Below are positions 1 through 7,203 of a stretch of 7,342 bases of DNA, piece after piece. Each line of letters begins with the position of its first letter. Within the stretch, counting starts at the first letter, position 1. The stretch comes from an uncultured Planctomycetaceae bacterium. Lineage in GTDB: Bacteria > Planctomycetota > Planctomycetia > Pirellulales > Pirellulaceae. The stretch covers positions 1-7,342 of the forward strand of contig CAIYOB010001540.1 in assembly GCA_903927685.1 (NCBI GenBank), in the 5' to 3' direction. The notes below the pieces were generated by a model that had not been told where the DNA came from, searched no databases, and saw only the letters and a program-made list of their open reading frames with translations. A program made the translations under genes and the position numbers.

Positions 1-416
1 GCGTTCTCCTCGGCGGCCTGTTCGCAGCGCAGCAAAGCCGCGGCGGCTCGCTCGAACTGTTCAGCCTGCATGAACAGGCGTCCGACGCGAAACCAGACCT
101 CCGCCCGGTCCGCGGCTTGCGGTGCGCCGCGCAGGTAATCTTCCCAGGCCTCGGCGGCCTGGGCGTACAGGCTGCGGTTTTCCAGTTCCAGGGCCAGCGC
201 CCGTTGGTCCGCGCCGCTGGCCGGCGCCACCCCGACTCCGCTCGCCACGCCCCGCGGGTTGCGTTGCGTGACCACCGCGATCAACACGCCCAGCGTGGCC
301 ACTTGCAGCAGCAACAGCACGCTCAGCCAGCCGCGGGACACGCCGCCCGCGGCGCGCCGCAGGCGGCCGGGCGGATCGCCCAGACTCAGGTTGGGTCGGT
401 TCGAATCGCTGCTCAT
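1..416 (-). CDS. Membrane-anchored TPR protein, N-terminal part (cut by window edge)
   Basis: A minus-strand frame stays open from an ATG at 416-414 to the left edge (138 complete codons, no stop). Residues 1-28 are polar and basic (begins MSSDSNRPNL). Residues about 29-50 form one hydrophobic membrane segment (WLSVLLLLQVATLGVLIAVV). A Gly/Ala/Pro linker follows, and from about 74 onward come helix pairs of TPR type: 'AAEAWEDYLRGAP' at about 87-99 and 'FRVGRLFMQAEQFERAAAALL' around 109-129. This predicts a single-pass inner-membrane protein with TPR repeats outside the cytoplasm, suited to protein-protein contacts. The start codon overlaps the DUF58 stop as ATGA, so translation is probably coupled. 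In related MoxR/Bat modules a TPR protein often accompanies MoxR and DUF58 proteins, and I infer a similar scaffold role. The C-terminal architecture, and so the exact family, is not visible. Confidence 0.8.
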   Translation of the reverse strand, partial: MSSDSNRPNLSLGDPPGRLRRAAGGVSRGWLSVLLLLQVATLGVLIAVVTQRNPRGVASGVGVAPASGADQRALALELENRSLYAQAAEAWEDYLRGAPQAADRAEVWFRVGRLFMQAEQFERAAAALLRCEQAAEEN

Positions 417-1300
417 CGGAATCGCTTCTCCCGCATCCGGAAAAACCGCCGCAGATCGGCGACGTAATCTCCCTGGGTGTCGATCGCCAACTCGCCCACC
501 CCCACCCGCTTCAATTCAGACTGGAACGTCTCCCGCCGCTCGGCCGCCCGCGATTGGAACAAGGCCCGCACGGCCGGGTGCCGCGTGTCCACTTCGACGA
601 CTTCGCCCGTCTCGGCATCCCGCAAGGCGATGAACCCGACGTCCGGCAACGCCGTCTCGCGCGGATCGGCCACCGAGATCGCCGTCACATCGTGGCGGCC
701 CTTGGTCACGGCCAGCGCCCGCCGCGCACTGGGGCTGATGAAGTCACTGACCAGGAACACCACCGCCCGCCGTTTCTGCACGTGGTTCAGGAAGTCCAAG
801 GCCGCTTGCAGCCGGGTCTCGCGAGCCACCGGCCGCTGGCCGACCAGTTCCCGGATCAGGTGCAGCACGTGCGACTTGCCCTTTCGCGGCGGATAGAAAT
901 CCAGGACCTCGTCGCAGAACGTCAGCAAGCCGACCTTGTCGTTGTTCTTCAAGGCCGAGAACATCAGCAGCGCGGCGATCTCGACAACCAGGTCCAGCTT
1001 GGAGCGTTGCGTCGAGCCGAACACACCCGAGGCCGAGACGTCGACCAGGAACAGGACCGTCAGTTCCCGCTCTTCGCAAAACCGCTTGATGAAACAGCTG
1101 CCCGTCCGCGCGGTCACGTTCCAGTCGATCGTGCGGATATCGTCGCCCGGCTGGTACTCGCGGACCTCGTCGAACACCATCCCGCGGCCGCGAAACACGC
1201 TCTTGTACTGGCCCGCGAACAAGTCGTTGACGGCGCGATTGGCCACAATCTGGATGCGGCGGACGCGCTTCAGGATGTCGGCAACGGACAAATCAGGCAT
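413..1300 (-). CDS. DUF58 / von Willebrand A-like protein partnered with MoxR
   Basis: A 295-residue soluble protein with no membrane segment. The DUF58 signature is clear: 'GRGMVFDEVREYQPGDD' at 38-54, followed by 'IRTIDWNVTARTGS' to 68. A vWA-like fold follows, with a MIDAS-type DxSxS motif (DVSAS, 87-91) and a second acidic site (SDF, 185-187), both likely to bind a divalent metal. The length is normal for the cytosolic DUF58 proteins encoded beside MoxR ATPases. In characterised relatives such pairs act as AAA+/vWA chaperone-like machines that mature or activate other proteins; the substrate here is unknown. It lies 50 bp downstream of the MoxR stop and its own stop overlaps the next start (ATGA), so an operon is likely. 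Only a weak Shine-Dalgarno (AGAG) precedes the ATG at 1300. Family assignment is firm; function is inferred. Confidence 0.93.
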   Translation of the reverse strand: MPDLSVADILKRVRRIQIVANRAVNDLFAGQYKSVFRGRGMVFDEVREYQPGDDIRTIDWNVTARTGSCFIKRFCEERELTVLFLVDVSASGVFGSTQRSKLDLVVEIAALLMFSALKNNDKVGLLTFCDEVLDFYPPRKGKSHVLHLIRELVGQRPVARETRLQAALDFLNHVQKRRAVVFLVSDFISPSARRALAVTKGRHDVTAISVADPRETALPDVGFIALRDAETGEVVEVDTRHPAVRALFQSRAAERRETFQSELKRVGVGELAIDTQGDYVADLRRFFRMREKRFR

Positions 1301-1350
1301 GACGGGCTCTGCTTAACAAGGCACAGACGTGCACAATCCGAGGCGTCTCC

Positions 1351-2340
<990 letters not shown>

Positions 2341-2347
2341 CGTTCGG

Positions 2348-2353
2348 CTCCTT
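2348..2353 (-). promoter_or_regulatory. Shine-Dalgarno AAGGAG for the MoxR gene
   Basis: AAGGAG on the minus strand, with a 7-nt spacer to the GTG at 2340. It is near the anti-SD consensus and decides in favour of the GTG start. Confidence 0.8.
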
Positions 2354-2358
2354 GGGGT

Positions 2359-2377
2359 CTTGCGCTATTTGTGCAAG
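2359..2377. repeat. Small imperfect hairpin in the MoxR upstream region
   Basis: CTTGCGC-TATTT-GTGCAAG: 7 pairs including one G-U in the plus-strand reading, with a 5-nt loop, followed by ATTTT on plus. In the minus-strand (MoxR-sense) RNA the wobble becomes an A-C mismatch, so the stem is weaker there. The function is unknown and it may be chance. Confidence 0.3.
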
Positions 2378-2405
2378 ATTTTCGGCCCCGGGGCCGAGTT
2401 GTCAA
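2378..2405 (-). promoter_or_regulatory. Possible sigma70-type promoter of the MoxR-DUF58-TPR operon
   Basis: On the minus strand, a perfect -35 TTGACA (2405-2400) is followed after 16 nt by GAAAAT (2383-2378, 4 of 6 matches to TATAAT). The transcript would start near 2371, leaving a leader of about 30 nt that contains the AAGGAG. The 163-bp gap to the exporter stop leaves room for an independent promoter. The -10 is weak, so this remains a candidate. Confidence 0.4.
2382..2397. promoter_or_regulatory. Perfect 16-bp palindrome in the promoter spacer (operator-like)
   Basis: TCGGCCCCGGGGCCGA is self-complementary over all 16 bases with no loop. It lies between the candidate -35 TTGACA and -10 GAAAAT ahead of the MoxR gene. 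This placement would suit binding by a dimeric regulator, but a GC-rich chance palindrome is possible. Confidence 0.4.
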
Positions 2406-2503
2406 GGACGGCACGCGGCAGATGACGCCGGCGCAGTGCGAATCGGCGGTCCTTCTGTTTCGGCTTCAGGCGTGAGATATCCGGTCCGTGGTGTGGCGGA
2501 ACG

Positions 2504-4501
2504 TCACGCACTCTGCCGCAACTGGACGTCGTACAGCCGGCGATACAGCTCGCAGCGCCGGACGAGTTCATCGTGGGTGCCCAGATCGGCGATCCGGCCG
2601 GCGTCCATGACAAGGATGCGGTCGGCCAGGTCCAGCGTGGCCAGGCGGTGGGTAATGATGATCGCCGTCCGGCCGCGGACGAACTGTTCCAGCGCCTGGT
2701 GGATGTGCTGTTCGCTTTCGATGTCGATCTGGCTGGTCGCTTCGTCCAGGATCAGGATGTCCGGATCGCGGAGGATAGCGCGGGCCAGCGCGATCCGCTG
2801 CCGCTGGCCGCCGGACAGGCGGTTGCCGCCGGGGCCGACGACCGTGTCGTAACCACGATCCAGTTTCTCCTCGATGAACCGATGCGCGTGGGCGCGCTGC
2901 GCGGCGGCCAGCACTTCCTCGTGGCTGGCTTGGGGCGAGCCGTAGCGAATGTTGTTGTACACCGTGTCGTCGAACAACACGGTCTGTTGCGTCACCATGC
3001 CCACCAGGCGGCGCAAGTCGCGGAGTCGCAACTCGCGCAGATCCACGTCGTCCAGTCGCACCGCGCCGGCGAGCGGGTCGTGGAACCGCAGCAGCAGGTT
3101 GATCAGCGTCGTTTTGCCGCACCCGTTCGGGCCCACGACGCACAGGGTCTCGCCAAAGTTGACCGTCAGGCTGATGTCCCGCAGCACGGGCTGCTCCGGC
3201 GTGTAATGGAAGTCAACGTGCTCGAACACCAGCTGCCGGTGCGGGCGCGGAGCCGGCCGCGGGTGGACGGGATCCGTGATCTGGGGTTGCCGGTCCAGCA
3301 AGGGAAACAGCCGGTCGGCGGCAGCCACGCCGCCTTGAATGCCGTTCAGCACGTCGGACAGCTTGCGGGCCGGGTCGCTGGTCCCGATCAGCAGCCCGAA
3401 GAAGCACAGCAGGGCGGGAATGCTCAACGGCCGGTCGCACATGCGGATGCCCAGGATGTGCGTCTCCTGGTTCAGGACCAGGTAAGCGCCGGCGACGATG
3501 GCGATAAAGACCATGCCTAGCCCCAGGACTTCCGTCGCCGGTTTCGACAACGAGTTATAGAAGGTGATCTTCATGGCCTTGCGCAGGCAGGCTTTGGAGA
3601 TCTTGTGAAACCGGGCCCGTTCGTACTTTTCCATCGTGAACGCTTTGACGGTCTGCATCCCGTTGAACGCTTCGGACAGGACGCCCATCAGTTGCGCGTT
3701 CTCCTCCATCGCCCGGCGATTCGCCCGCTTGATGGACCGGGCCAGCGTCCGGATCAGAAACCCGGCCAGCGGCGCCAGCAGCAGCGAGAACAGCAGTAGC
3801 CGCCAGCAGACAAACCCCGCGCCGATCAAGCAGGCGAGTCCCTTCATCGGTTCGAGGATGGCGCGGCCCAGCAGGCAATTCAACCCGCCGGCAATGTACG
3901 CCAGATCGACGTTGAAGCGGCTCATGATCGTCCCCGTCCGCTGCTCGCCGAACTCGCCCAAATCCATCCGCAGCAAGTGGTGATACAGCTGCTTGCGCAG
4001 ATCGAACGCCACCAGCTGCACCACCCGCTCGACCAGCATCCCGTTGGCGAACAGGAAGAAGTCCTTGACGACCGTCGCCACCAACAGCACCAAGACGATC
4101 CAGACGATGGTCTGAAACGGATCGGCCGGCAGGTAGCGGTCGATATACGGTTTGAGCCAGCCCGCCGTGGCCAACGCGGTCTGTTCGGCCTGGAGTCGCT
4201 TCTGCAGCAATTCGAATTCCCGCTGCGCCGCATCGGCAGCCGCGCCCCGAGCGGCGGGAAGCGACTTTTCCAGCTGTTGAATTTCCGCCCGCAGTTCCGC
4301 CGTCGTGGCTTCCGCCCGGGCAATTTCGTCCTTGGCCCAAGTCTGCAGCGACTTGCCGCGAATCGCCACCTCGACAATGGGATACACGCCGCCGATGTTG
4401 CCGCCCCAGAAGAACGCAATCATCAGCGCACAGCCGAATGACCCCACCAGCGTTAAGCGGTACCGCAAAGCCAGCCTGATGACGCGCGCAAAGTTTTTCA
4501 T
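2504..4501 (-). CDS. ABC exporter half-transporter (fused TMD-NBD, MsbA/MDR-like) with coiled-coil insertion
   Basis: A 665-residue inner-membrane ABC exporter subunit expected to act as a homodimer; a lipid, drug or peptide substrate is possible and none is shown. TM1 is about 14-40 and TM2 about 129-152, with TM3-TM6 between about 203 and 375. The ATPase domain carries Walker A GPNGCGKT (457-464), Q-loop Gln505, signature LSGGQ (562-566), Walker B ILILDE (582-587), D-loop SQID (590-593, usually SALD) and H-loop His618, so it should be active. Residues about 53-112, between TM1 and TM2, are a charged, heptad-like helical stretch absent from typical MsbA, so the protein is longer than the usual ~580. 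I chose the ATG at 4501: longer starts exist at 4570 (GTG) and 4549, but neither has a Shine-Dalgarno, and a good extended -10 at 4553-4545 puts transcription start near 4538. A weak GGAT precedes the chosen ATG. It appears monocistronic, transcribed away from the ceramidase-like gene. Confidence 0.93.
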   Translation of the reverse strand: MKNFARVIRLALRYRLTLVGSFGCALMIAFFWGGNIGGVYPIVEVAIRGKSLQTWAKDEIARAEATTAELRAEIQQLEKSLPAARGAAADAAQREFELLQKRLQAEQTALATAGWLKPYIDRYLPADPFQTIVWIVLVLLVATVVKDFFLFANGMLVERVVQLVAFDLRKQLYHHLLRMDLGEFGEQRTGTIMSRFNVDLAYIAGGLNCLLGRAILEPMKGLACLIGAGFVCWRLLLFSLLLAPLAGFLIRTLARSIKRANRRAMEENAQLMGVLSEAFNGMQTVKAFTMEKYERARFHKISKACLRKAMKITFYNSLSKPATEVLGLGMVFIAIVAGAYLVLNQETHILGIRMCDRPLSIPALLCFFGLLIGTSDPARKLSDVLNGIQGGVAAADRLFPLLDRQPQITDPVHPRPAPRPHRQLVFEHVDFHYTPEQPVLRDISLTVNFGETLCVVGPNGCGKTTLINLLLRFHDPLAGAVRLDDVDLRELRLRDLRRLVGMVTQQTVLFDDTVYNNIRYGSPQASHEEVLAAAQRAHAHRFIEEKLDRGYDTVVGPGGNRLSGGQRQRIALARAILRDPDILILDEATSQIDIESEQHIHQALEQFVRGRTAIIITHRLATLDLADRILVMDAGRIADLGTHDELVRRCELYRRLYDVQLRQSA

Positions 4502-4544
4502 CGACGATCCGTGTCTCTGAGTTCGAGGATGACCGGCACCGCCG

Positions 4545-4553
4545 ATCATAGCA
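4545..4553 (-). promoter_or_regulatory. Extended -10 promoter element of the ABC exporter gene
   Basis: Minus-strand TGCTATGAT: a TGn extension followed by TATGAT (5 of 6 to TATAAT). No good -35 sits 16-18 nt upstream, which is usual for extended -10 promoters. Predicted start is near 4538, giving a leader of about 37 nt to the ATG at 4501. Confidence 0.5.
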
Positions 4554-4575
4554 AGAAACCCCAACTGCACCTATG

Positions 4576-4592
4576 CCGGTTTGCCCAACCGG
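4576..4592. repeat. Inverted repeat upstream of the exporter promoter
   Basis: CCGGTT-TGCCC-AACCGG: a perfect 6-bp stem with a 5-nt loop, just upstream of where the exporter -35 would lie (4568-4573). It could be an operator half-site pair, or chance. Confidence 0.35.
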
Positions 4593-4742
4593 TTATCTGT
4601 ATCTAGTGGATGTATGCCAGCTGTTGCATGCATCGAGGGGAGTGAAAAAACCGCTGGGGGATGAGGGCGGATGGCATGGCAGGTTGCGGAGCATGGGCAG
4701 CCTGGGCCGATTCCCTTCCGGGGTGGCCTTCGCCCTCTGGCT

Positions 4743-4751
4743 TGCTATACT
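4743..4751 (+). promoter_or_regulatory. Extended -10 promoter element of the ceramidase-like gene
   Basis: Plus-strand TGCTATACT: a TGn extension followed by TATACT (5 of 6 to TATAAT). There is no recognisable -35. The predicted start near 4758 would give a leader of about 180 nt that includes the whole repeat cluster. The same TTGCTAT core occurs in the opposed promoter at 4545-4554. Confidence 0.45.
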
Positions 4752-4794
4752 GCGCCGGGTCAGGATGGCACTTTGTCGCGGTGCCTCATGGTAG

Positions 4795-4905
4795 CCCGAA
4801 GCGCCAGCGAGTGGGAATCTGCCCCCTCTCGCTGGATTTGCGCCCTCTCGCTGGCGCTTCGGGTTGGGGTGGGCTCAGATTTGCCCCTCTCGCTGGCGCT
4901 TCGGG
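4795..4905. repeat. Planctomycete-type inverted/direct repeat cluster
   Basis: A 17-bp unit, CTCGCTGGCGCTTCGGG, occurs exactly at 4847-4863 and 4889-4905 (42-bp period). Its exact reverse complement is at 4795-4811, and a truncated copy (CTCGCTGG) is at 4828-4835. The inverted copy can pair with the first direct copy to form a 17-bp stem with a 35-nt loop, or with the second instead. I associate this unit with scattered intergenic repeats in planctomycete genomes (memory, not checked). There are no target-site duplications or transposase. It lies in the presumed 5' leader of the downstream gene. Confidence 0.85.
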
Positions 4906-4923
4906 TTTCGGTCGGGATCAACC

Positions 4924-4928
4924 AGGAG
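4924..4928 (+). promoter_or_regulatory. Shine-Dalgarno AGGAG for the ceramidase-like gene
   Basis: AGGAG with an 8-nt spacer to the ATG at 4937. It selects this start over the in-frame ATG at 4661, whose extra 92 codons would cover the repeat cluster. Confidence 0.85.
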
Positions 4929-4936
4929 AAGATCGA

Positions 4937-6517
4937 ATGCGAACCTCACCGGCTTCATCGTTCCGGCGTTTTGGCCGGTTCCGCGAATGTGGCTGTGAGC
5001 GGCCTGCGGGGGCCGGCCGGAGTTGGGCGGGCTTGCTGGCCGTGGCATTTGTCGCCCTGGCGGCGTCGAACCCTGCCCCGGCCGGACAACTGCGGGCGGG
5101 CGCCGCCAAGGTGGATATCACGCATCCCGACACCCAACCGCGAAACGAGCGGCTGTGGGTGCGGGCCCTGGCGCTCAGCGACGAGTCGACGACGGCCGTG
5201 CTGATCACGGTCGACGCGGTCGCGATCGGCGAGATCGGCAAGATCAAGAACGACTACCTTCCCCAGGTGCGGGCGCGGCTGGAGAAGGAGTTGGGCATCG
5301 CTCCGACCAGCGTCGTCGTTAACGCCAGCCACTGTCACGGAGTCGTCTGCGACGAACTCGAGCAGCGGACGGTCCAGGCGGTCACGGAGGCCTGGCAGAA
5401 GCGGGTTCCGGTGCGCGTCGGCGTGGGCGTCGGGCACGAGGACCGGATCATGGAGAACCGCCGGCTGAAACTGAAGAACGGCCGGGAGGCCGACGTGCGG
5501 CACGCGTACTCACTGCCGCCGGACGCCGAGGTCGCCGGCGTCGGGCCGATCGATCCGGAGATCGGCGTGCTGCGTCTGGACCGCTTGGACGGCGAAACCC
5601 TGGCCGTGGTCTACAACTTTGCCTGCCATCCGATCCAGGGCGTCCCCAGCGGCGGCAACACGGCGGACTTGACAGGGTTCGCGTGCCGGGTCATCGAAGA
5701 CAACTTGAGCGCCGGCGCAATCGCGCTGTTCGTGCAGGGCTGTGCCGGCGACGTTAATCCGGTGTTCTACAAGGACGTCGATCATCCGCGCGATGCCGAG
5801 ACGCTGGGCAATCTGCTGGGGTTGAGCACGCTCCAGGCGGTTCGCCGGATCGCCTGCGATGATCAAGCGGCGTTCAAGCTGGTCCCCGAAACCCTGACGC
5901 TGCCGCGGGCGGACCTGGGCCCGCGGATCGAGTCGCTGCAGGCCGAGCAGACGCAACTGCTGCGGTCGCTGAAAGGGACCAGTCTGAACCTCAAGACCTT
6001 CCTGGCGCTGACCGCCAAGTACAGCCTGGCCAGCGAGTTCCCGTCGTATTACTCGCATCGGTATCTGCATGACGCTCAATTGGGACGAGACGACTTGCCG
6101 CGTCTGGACGCCGAGAACCGCCGCAACATGGAGCAGTACGTCCGGAACATCTACACAATGGAGCAACTGACCCGGCTGCAGGCCAACCTGGCGCTGCTGG
6201 AAATGCACCAAGCCCAGAACGTGGCCGCGGGAACTGGGAAGATCGATGTCGAAGTGGTGGGACTGCGCGTCGGCGAATTCGTCCTGATCACCTTTCCCGG
6301 CGAGTTGTCGGTGCAAATCGGGTTGAACATCAAGCAGGCGTCGCCTCACGACAAGACGTTCGTCGCGGGCTACACCAATGGCTATATCTACTACACACCG
6401 ACCGCCGAGCAGTTGGCGAACGTCGGCGGGGCACAGGAAGACAGCGATTGCATCCTGGCCCCGGAATGGCAGGCGATCTTTGAAGCCAAGGTCGCCCAGC
6501 TGCTGCAGGGTCTGTAG
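4937..6517 (+). CDS. Secreted neutral/alkaline ceramidase-like hydrolase (N-terminal domain family)
   Basis: A 526-residue exported protein. A basic n-region and hydrophobic stretch (about 30-44) end in PAPA|GQ near 49, a good signal-peptidase site. Motifs of the neutral ceramidase N-terminal domain (PF04734-like) run throughout: AGAAKVDITHP (54-64), NASHCHG (129-135), NFACHPI (227-233), QGCAGDVNP (267-275), ITFPGE (451-456) and AGYTNGYIYYTPT (477-489). His132/134, His231, Glu455 and one of Tyr483/485/486 match the zinc-ligand pattern of the Pseudomonas enzyme (His, His, Glu, Tyr). The GDVSP motif that carries the catalytic Ser in known ceramidases reads GDVNP here (Asn274), so amide hydrolysis by the same mechanism is doubtful. 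Residues about 325-430 are a helical segment, and the C-terminal Ig-like domain of classical ceramidases seems absent (526 versus about 650-700 residues). The substrate is unknown. It stands alone, with its own promoter and Shine-Dalgarno. Confidence 0.88.
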   Translation: MRTSPASSFRRFGRFRECGCERPAGAGRSWAGLLAVAFVALAASNPAPAGQLRAGAAKVDITHPDTQPRNERLWVRALALSDESTTAVLITVDAVAIGEIGKIKNDYLPQVRARLEKELGIAPTSVVVNASHCHGVVCDELEQRTVQAVTEAWQKRVPVRVGVGVGHEDRIMENRRLKLKNGREADVRHAYSLPPDAEVAGVGPIDPEIGVLRLDRLDGETLAVVYNFACHPIQGVPSGGNTADLTGFACRVIEDNLSAGAIALFVQGCAGDVNPVFYKDVDHPRDAETLGNLLGLSTLQAVRRIACDDQAAFKLVPETLTLPRADLGPRIESLQAEQTQLLRSLKGTSLNLKTFLALTAKYSLASEFPSYYSHRYLHDAQLGRDDLPRLDAENRRNMEQYVRNIYTMEQLTRLQANLALLEMHQAQNVAAGTGKIDVEVVGLRVGEFVLITFPGELSVQIGLNIKQASPHDKTFVAGYTNGYIYYTPTAEQLANVGGAQEDSDCILAPEWQAIFEAKVAQLLQGL

Positions 6518-6534
6518 CGTGCTCTGGGGTGCCT

Positions 6535-6607
6535 GGGGTCGAGTGCAGCGAGCCCCCAGCGATCGAGAGCCTGGGGGCTCGCCACTCGTACCTCGTGGCT
6601 CGACCCC
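6535..6607. repeat. Compound palindrome between convergent genes
   Basis: The inner perfect stem GCGAGCCCCCAG / CTGGGGGCTCGC (6548-6559 with 6571-6582, 12 bp) has an 11-nt loop. An outer perfect 9-bp stem GGGGTCGAG / CTCGACCCC pairs 6535-6543 with 6599-6607. An alternative pairing joins CGAGTG (6540-6545) with CACTCG (6583-6588). I associate this with planctomycete intergenic repeats (memory). It starts 17 bp after the ceramidase-like stop and could end transcription from either side. Confidence 0.8.
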
Positions 6608-6612
6608 AACCA

Positions 6613-6631
6613 CCCGTGGCGAGGCCACGGG
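6613..6631. terminator. Strong GC hairpin, probable bidirectional terminator or repeat
   Basis: CCCGTGGC-GAG-GCCACGGG: a perfect 8-bp stem with a 3-nt loop, in the 131-bp gap between converging genes and 17 bp past the bacterioferritin stop. There is no clear T-run on either strand, so it is not a canonical intrinsic terminator. It may act together with the palindrome at 6535-6607. Confidence 0.5.
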
Positions 6632-6648
6632 AAGGGTTCTGGGGCGTT

Positions 6649-7146
6649 TCAGGCCGGCGGGCGGGCCGCTCCGCGCGTCTTGCTCCGTTCGATGGACTGC
6701 AGGGCCAGGTACCGGTCGCCGAACTTGGCCATATTCTCCAGTTCCGTGTCGTACTGGTCGTAATGCCGTTCCTCGTCGGTCACCAGGTCCTCGAACAGTT
6801 TCTTGGACACCGCGTCGGCATTCGCCCCGCACTCGTTGGCCCACAGGTTGTACTGTTTGGCGCTGTCCTCTTCCATCTGCCGGCCGCACTCGAGCATCTT
6901 GCCGACCTCGTGGATCGGCTGGACCGCCGCCGCCGCCACCATCTCGACATCGCCTTTCAAGAACAGCACGCGGTCGGCCAGACGCTCGATGTGCAGCATC
7001 TCCTCGATCGCCGTCTGCTTGAACAAGCCCGCCAGCAGGTCGTACCCTTGATCGTCGCAATGGAAGTGGAAGTACATGTACTGGTGAACGGCGGCCAGTT
7101 CGTCGGCGATCGCGCGATTCAGCAGTCCGATACTCGCTTTGTGCAT
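6649..7146 (-). CDS. bfr: Bacterioferritin (ferritin-like four-helix iron storage protein)
   Basis: A 165-residue protein, close to E. coli Bfr length (158). It should assemble in the cytoplasm into a hollow iron-storage shell that oxidises Fe(II) at a di-iron centre. By alignment from memory with E. coli Bfr, all ferroxidase ligands are present: Glu16 (E18) in ADELAAVHQY, Glu49 and His52 (E51, H54) in IEEMLHIER, Glu92 (E94) in MEEDSAKQ, and Glu125 and His128 (E127, H130) in TDEERHYD. Met50 matches the haem-ligand Met52, which favours Bfr over haem-free ferritin or Dps. The C-terminal 12 residues (SKTRGAARPPA tail) have no clear counterpart. The ATG at 7146 has an AAAGGA 6 nt upstream. It lies 88 bp after the trpE end on the same strand, so read-through is possible; I found no clear promoter of its own. 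Confidence 0.9.
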   Translation of the reverse strand: MHKASIGLLNRAIADELAAVHQYMYFHFHCDDQGYDLLAGLFKQTAIEEMLHIERLADRVLFLKGDVEMVAAAAVQPIHEVGKMLECGRQMEEDSAKQYNLWANECGANADAVSKKLFEDLVTDEERHYDQYDTELENMAKFGDRYLALQSIERSKTRGAARPPA

Positions 7147-7152
7147 GGCAAT

Positions 7153-7158
7153 TCCTTT
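7153..7158 (-). promoter_or_regulatory. Shine-Dalgarno AAAGGA for bacterioferritin
   Basis: AAAGGA on the minus strand, 6 nt ahead of the ATG at 7146. Confidence 0.7.
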
Positions 7159-7203
7159 CTGTCTTGGGCCTTTTGTCTCGGCAGTCCGCGTTTGATGGGA
7201 CGT

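Larger units (their letters stand above)
4502..4936. other. Divergent intergenic region between exporter and ceramidase-like gene
   Basis: 435 bp without a supported gene. It holds an extended -10 for the exporter (4545-4553), a short inverted repeat (4576-4592), an extended -10 for the plus-strand gene (4743-4751), a repeat cluster (4795-4905) and the Shine-Dalgarno at 4924-4928. The open frame from 4661 that continues into the ceramidase-like gene translates the repeat cluster and is low-complexity, so I treat it as non-coding. In 4593-4740 I see nothing definite. Confidence 0.7.

Noticed and set aside
2365..2613. Small minus-strand ORF (82 codons) between the exporter and the MoxR gene
   Set aside because: It overlaps the exporter C-terminus in another frame, has no Shine-Dalgarno or recognisable domain, and covers the candidate promoter.
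2573..3520. Plus-strand open frame (315 codons) antisense to the ABC ATPase domain
   Set aside because: A mirror of conserved NBD codons; it shows no motif or signal of its own.
4502..4570. 23-codon N-terminal extension of the ABC exporter from the GTG at 4570
   Set aside because: No Shine-Dalgarno, and the extended -10 at 4553-4545 lies inside it.
4795..4905. CRISPR array
   Set aside because: The repeats are 17 bp, unevenly spaced, include an inverted copy and have no cas genes nearby; this is an intergenic palindromic repeat cluster.
4661..4936. 92-codon N-terminal extension of the ceramidase-like protein
   Set aside because: It translates the intergenic repeat cluster (PLAGASG-like peptide) and would bury the signal peptide. 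A strong AGGAG precedes the ATG at 4937.
5510..7060. Long minus-strand open frame (516 codons) opposite the ceramidase-like gene
   Set aside because: It runs antisense to two real genes with clear family motifs and crosses the palindromic gap. Its composition is Arg/Gln/Gly-rich with no recognisable domain, typical of a shadow frame in GC-rich DNA.
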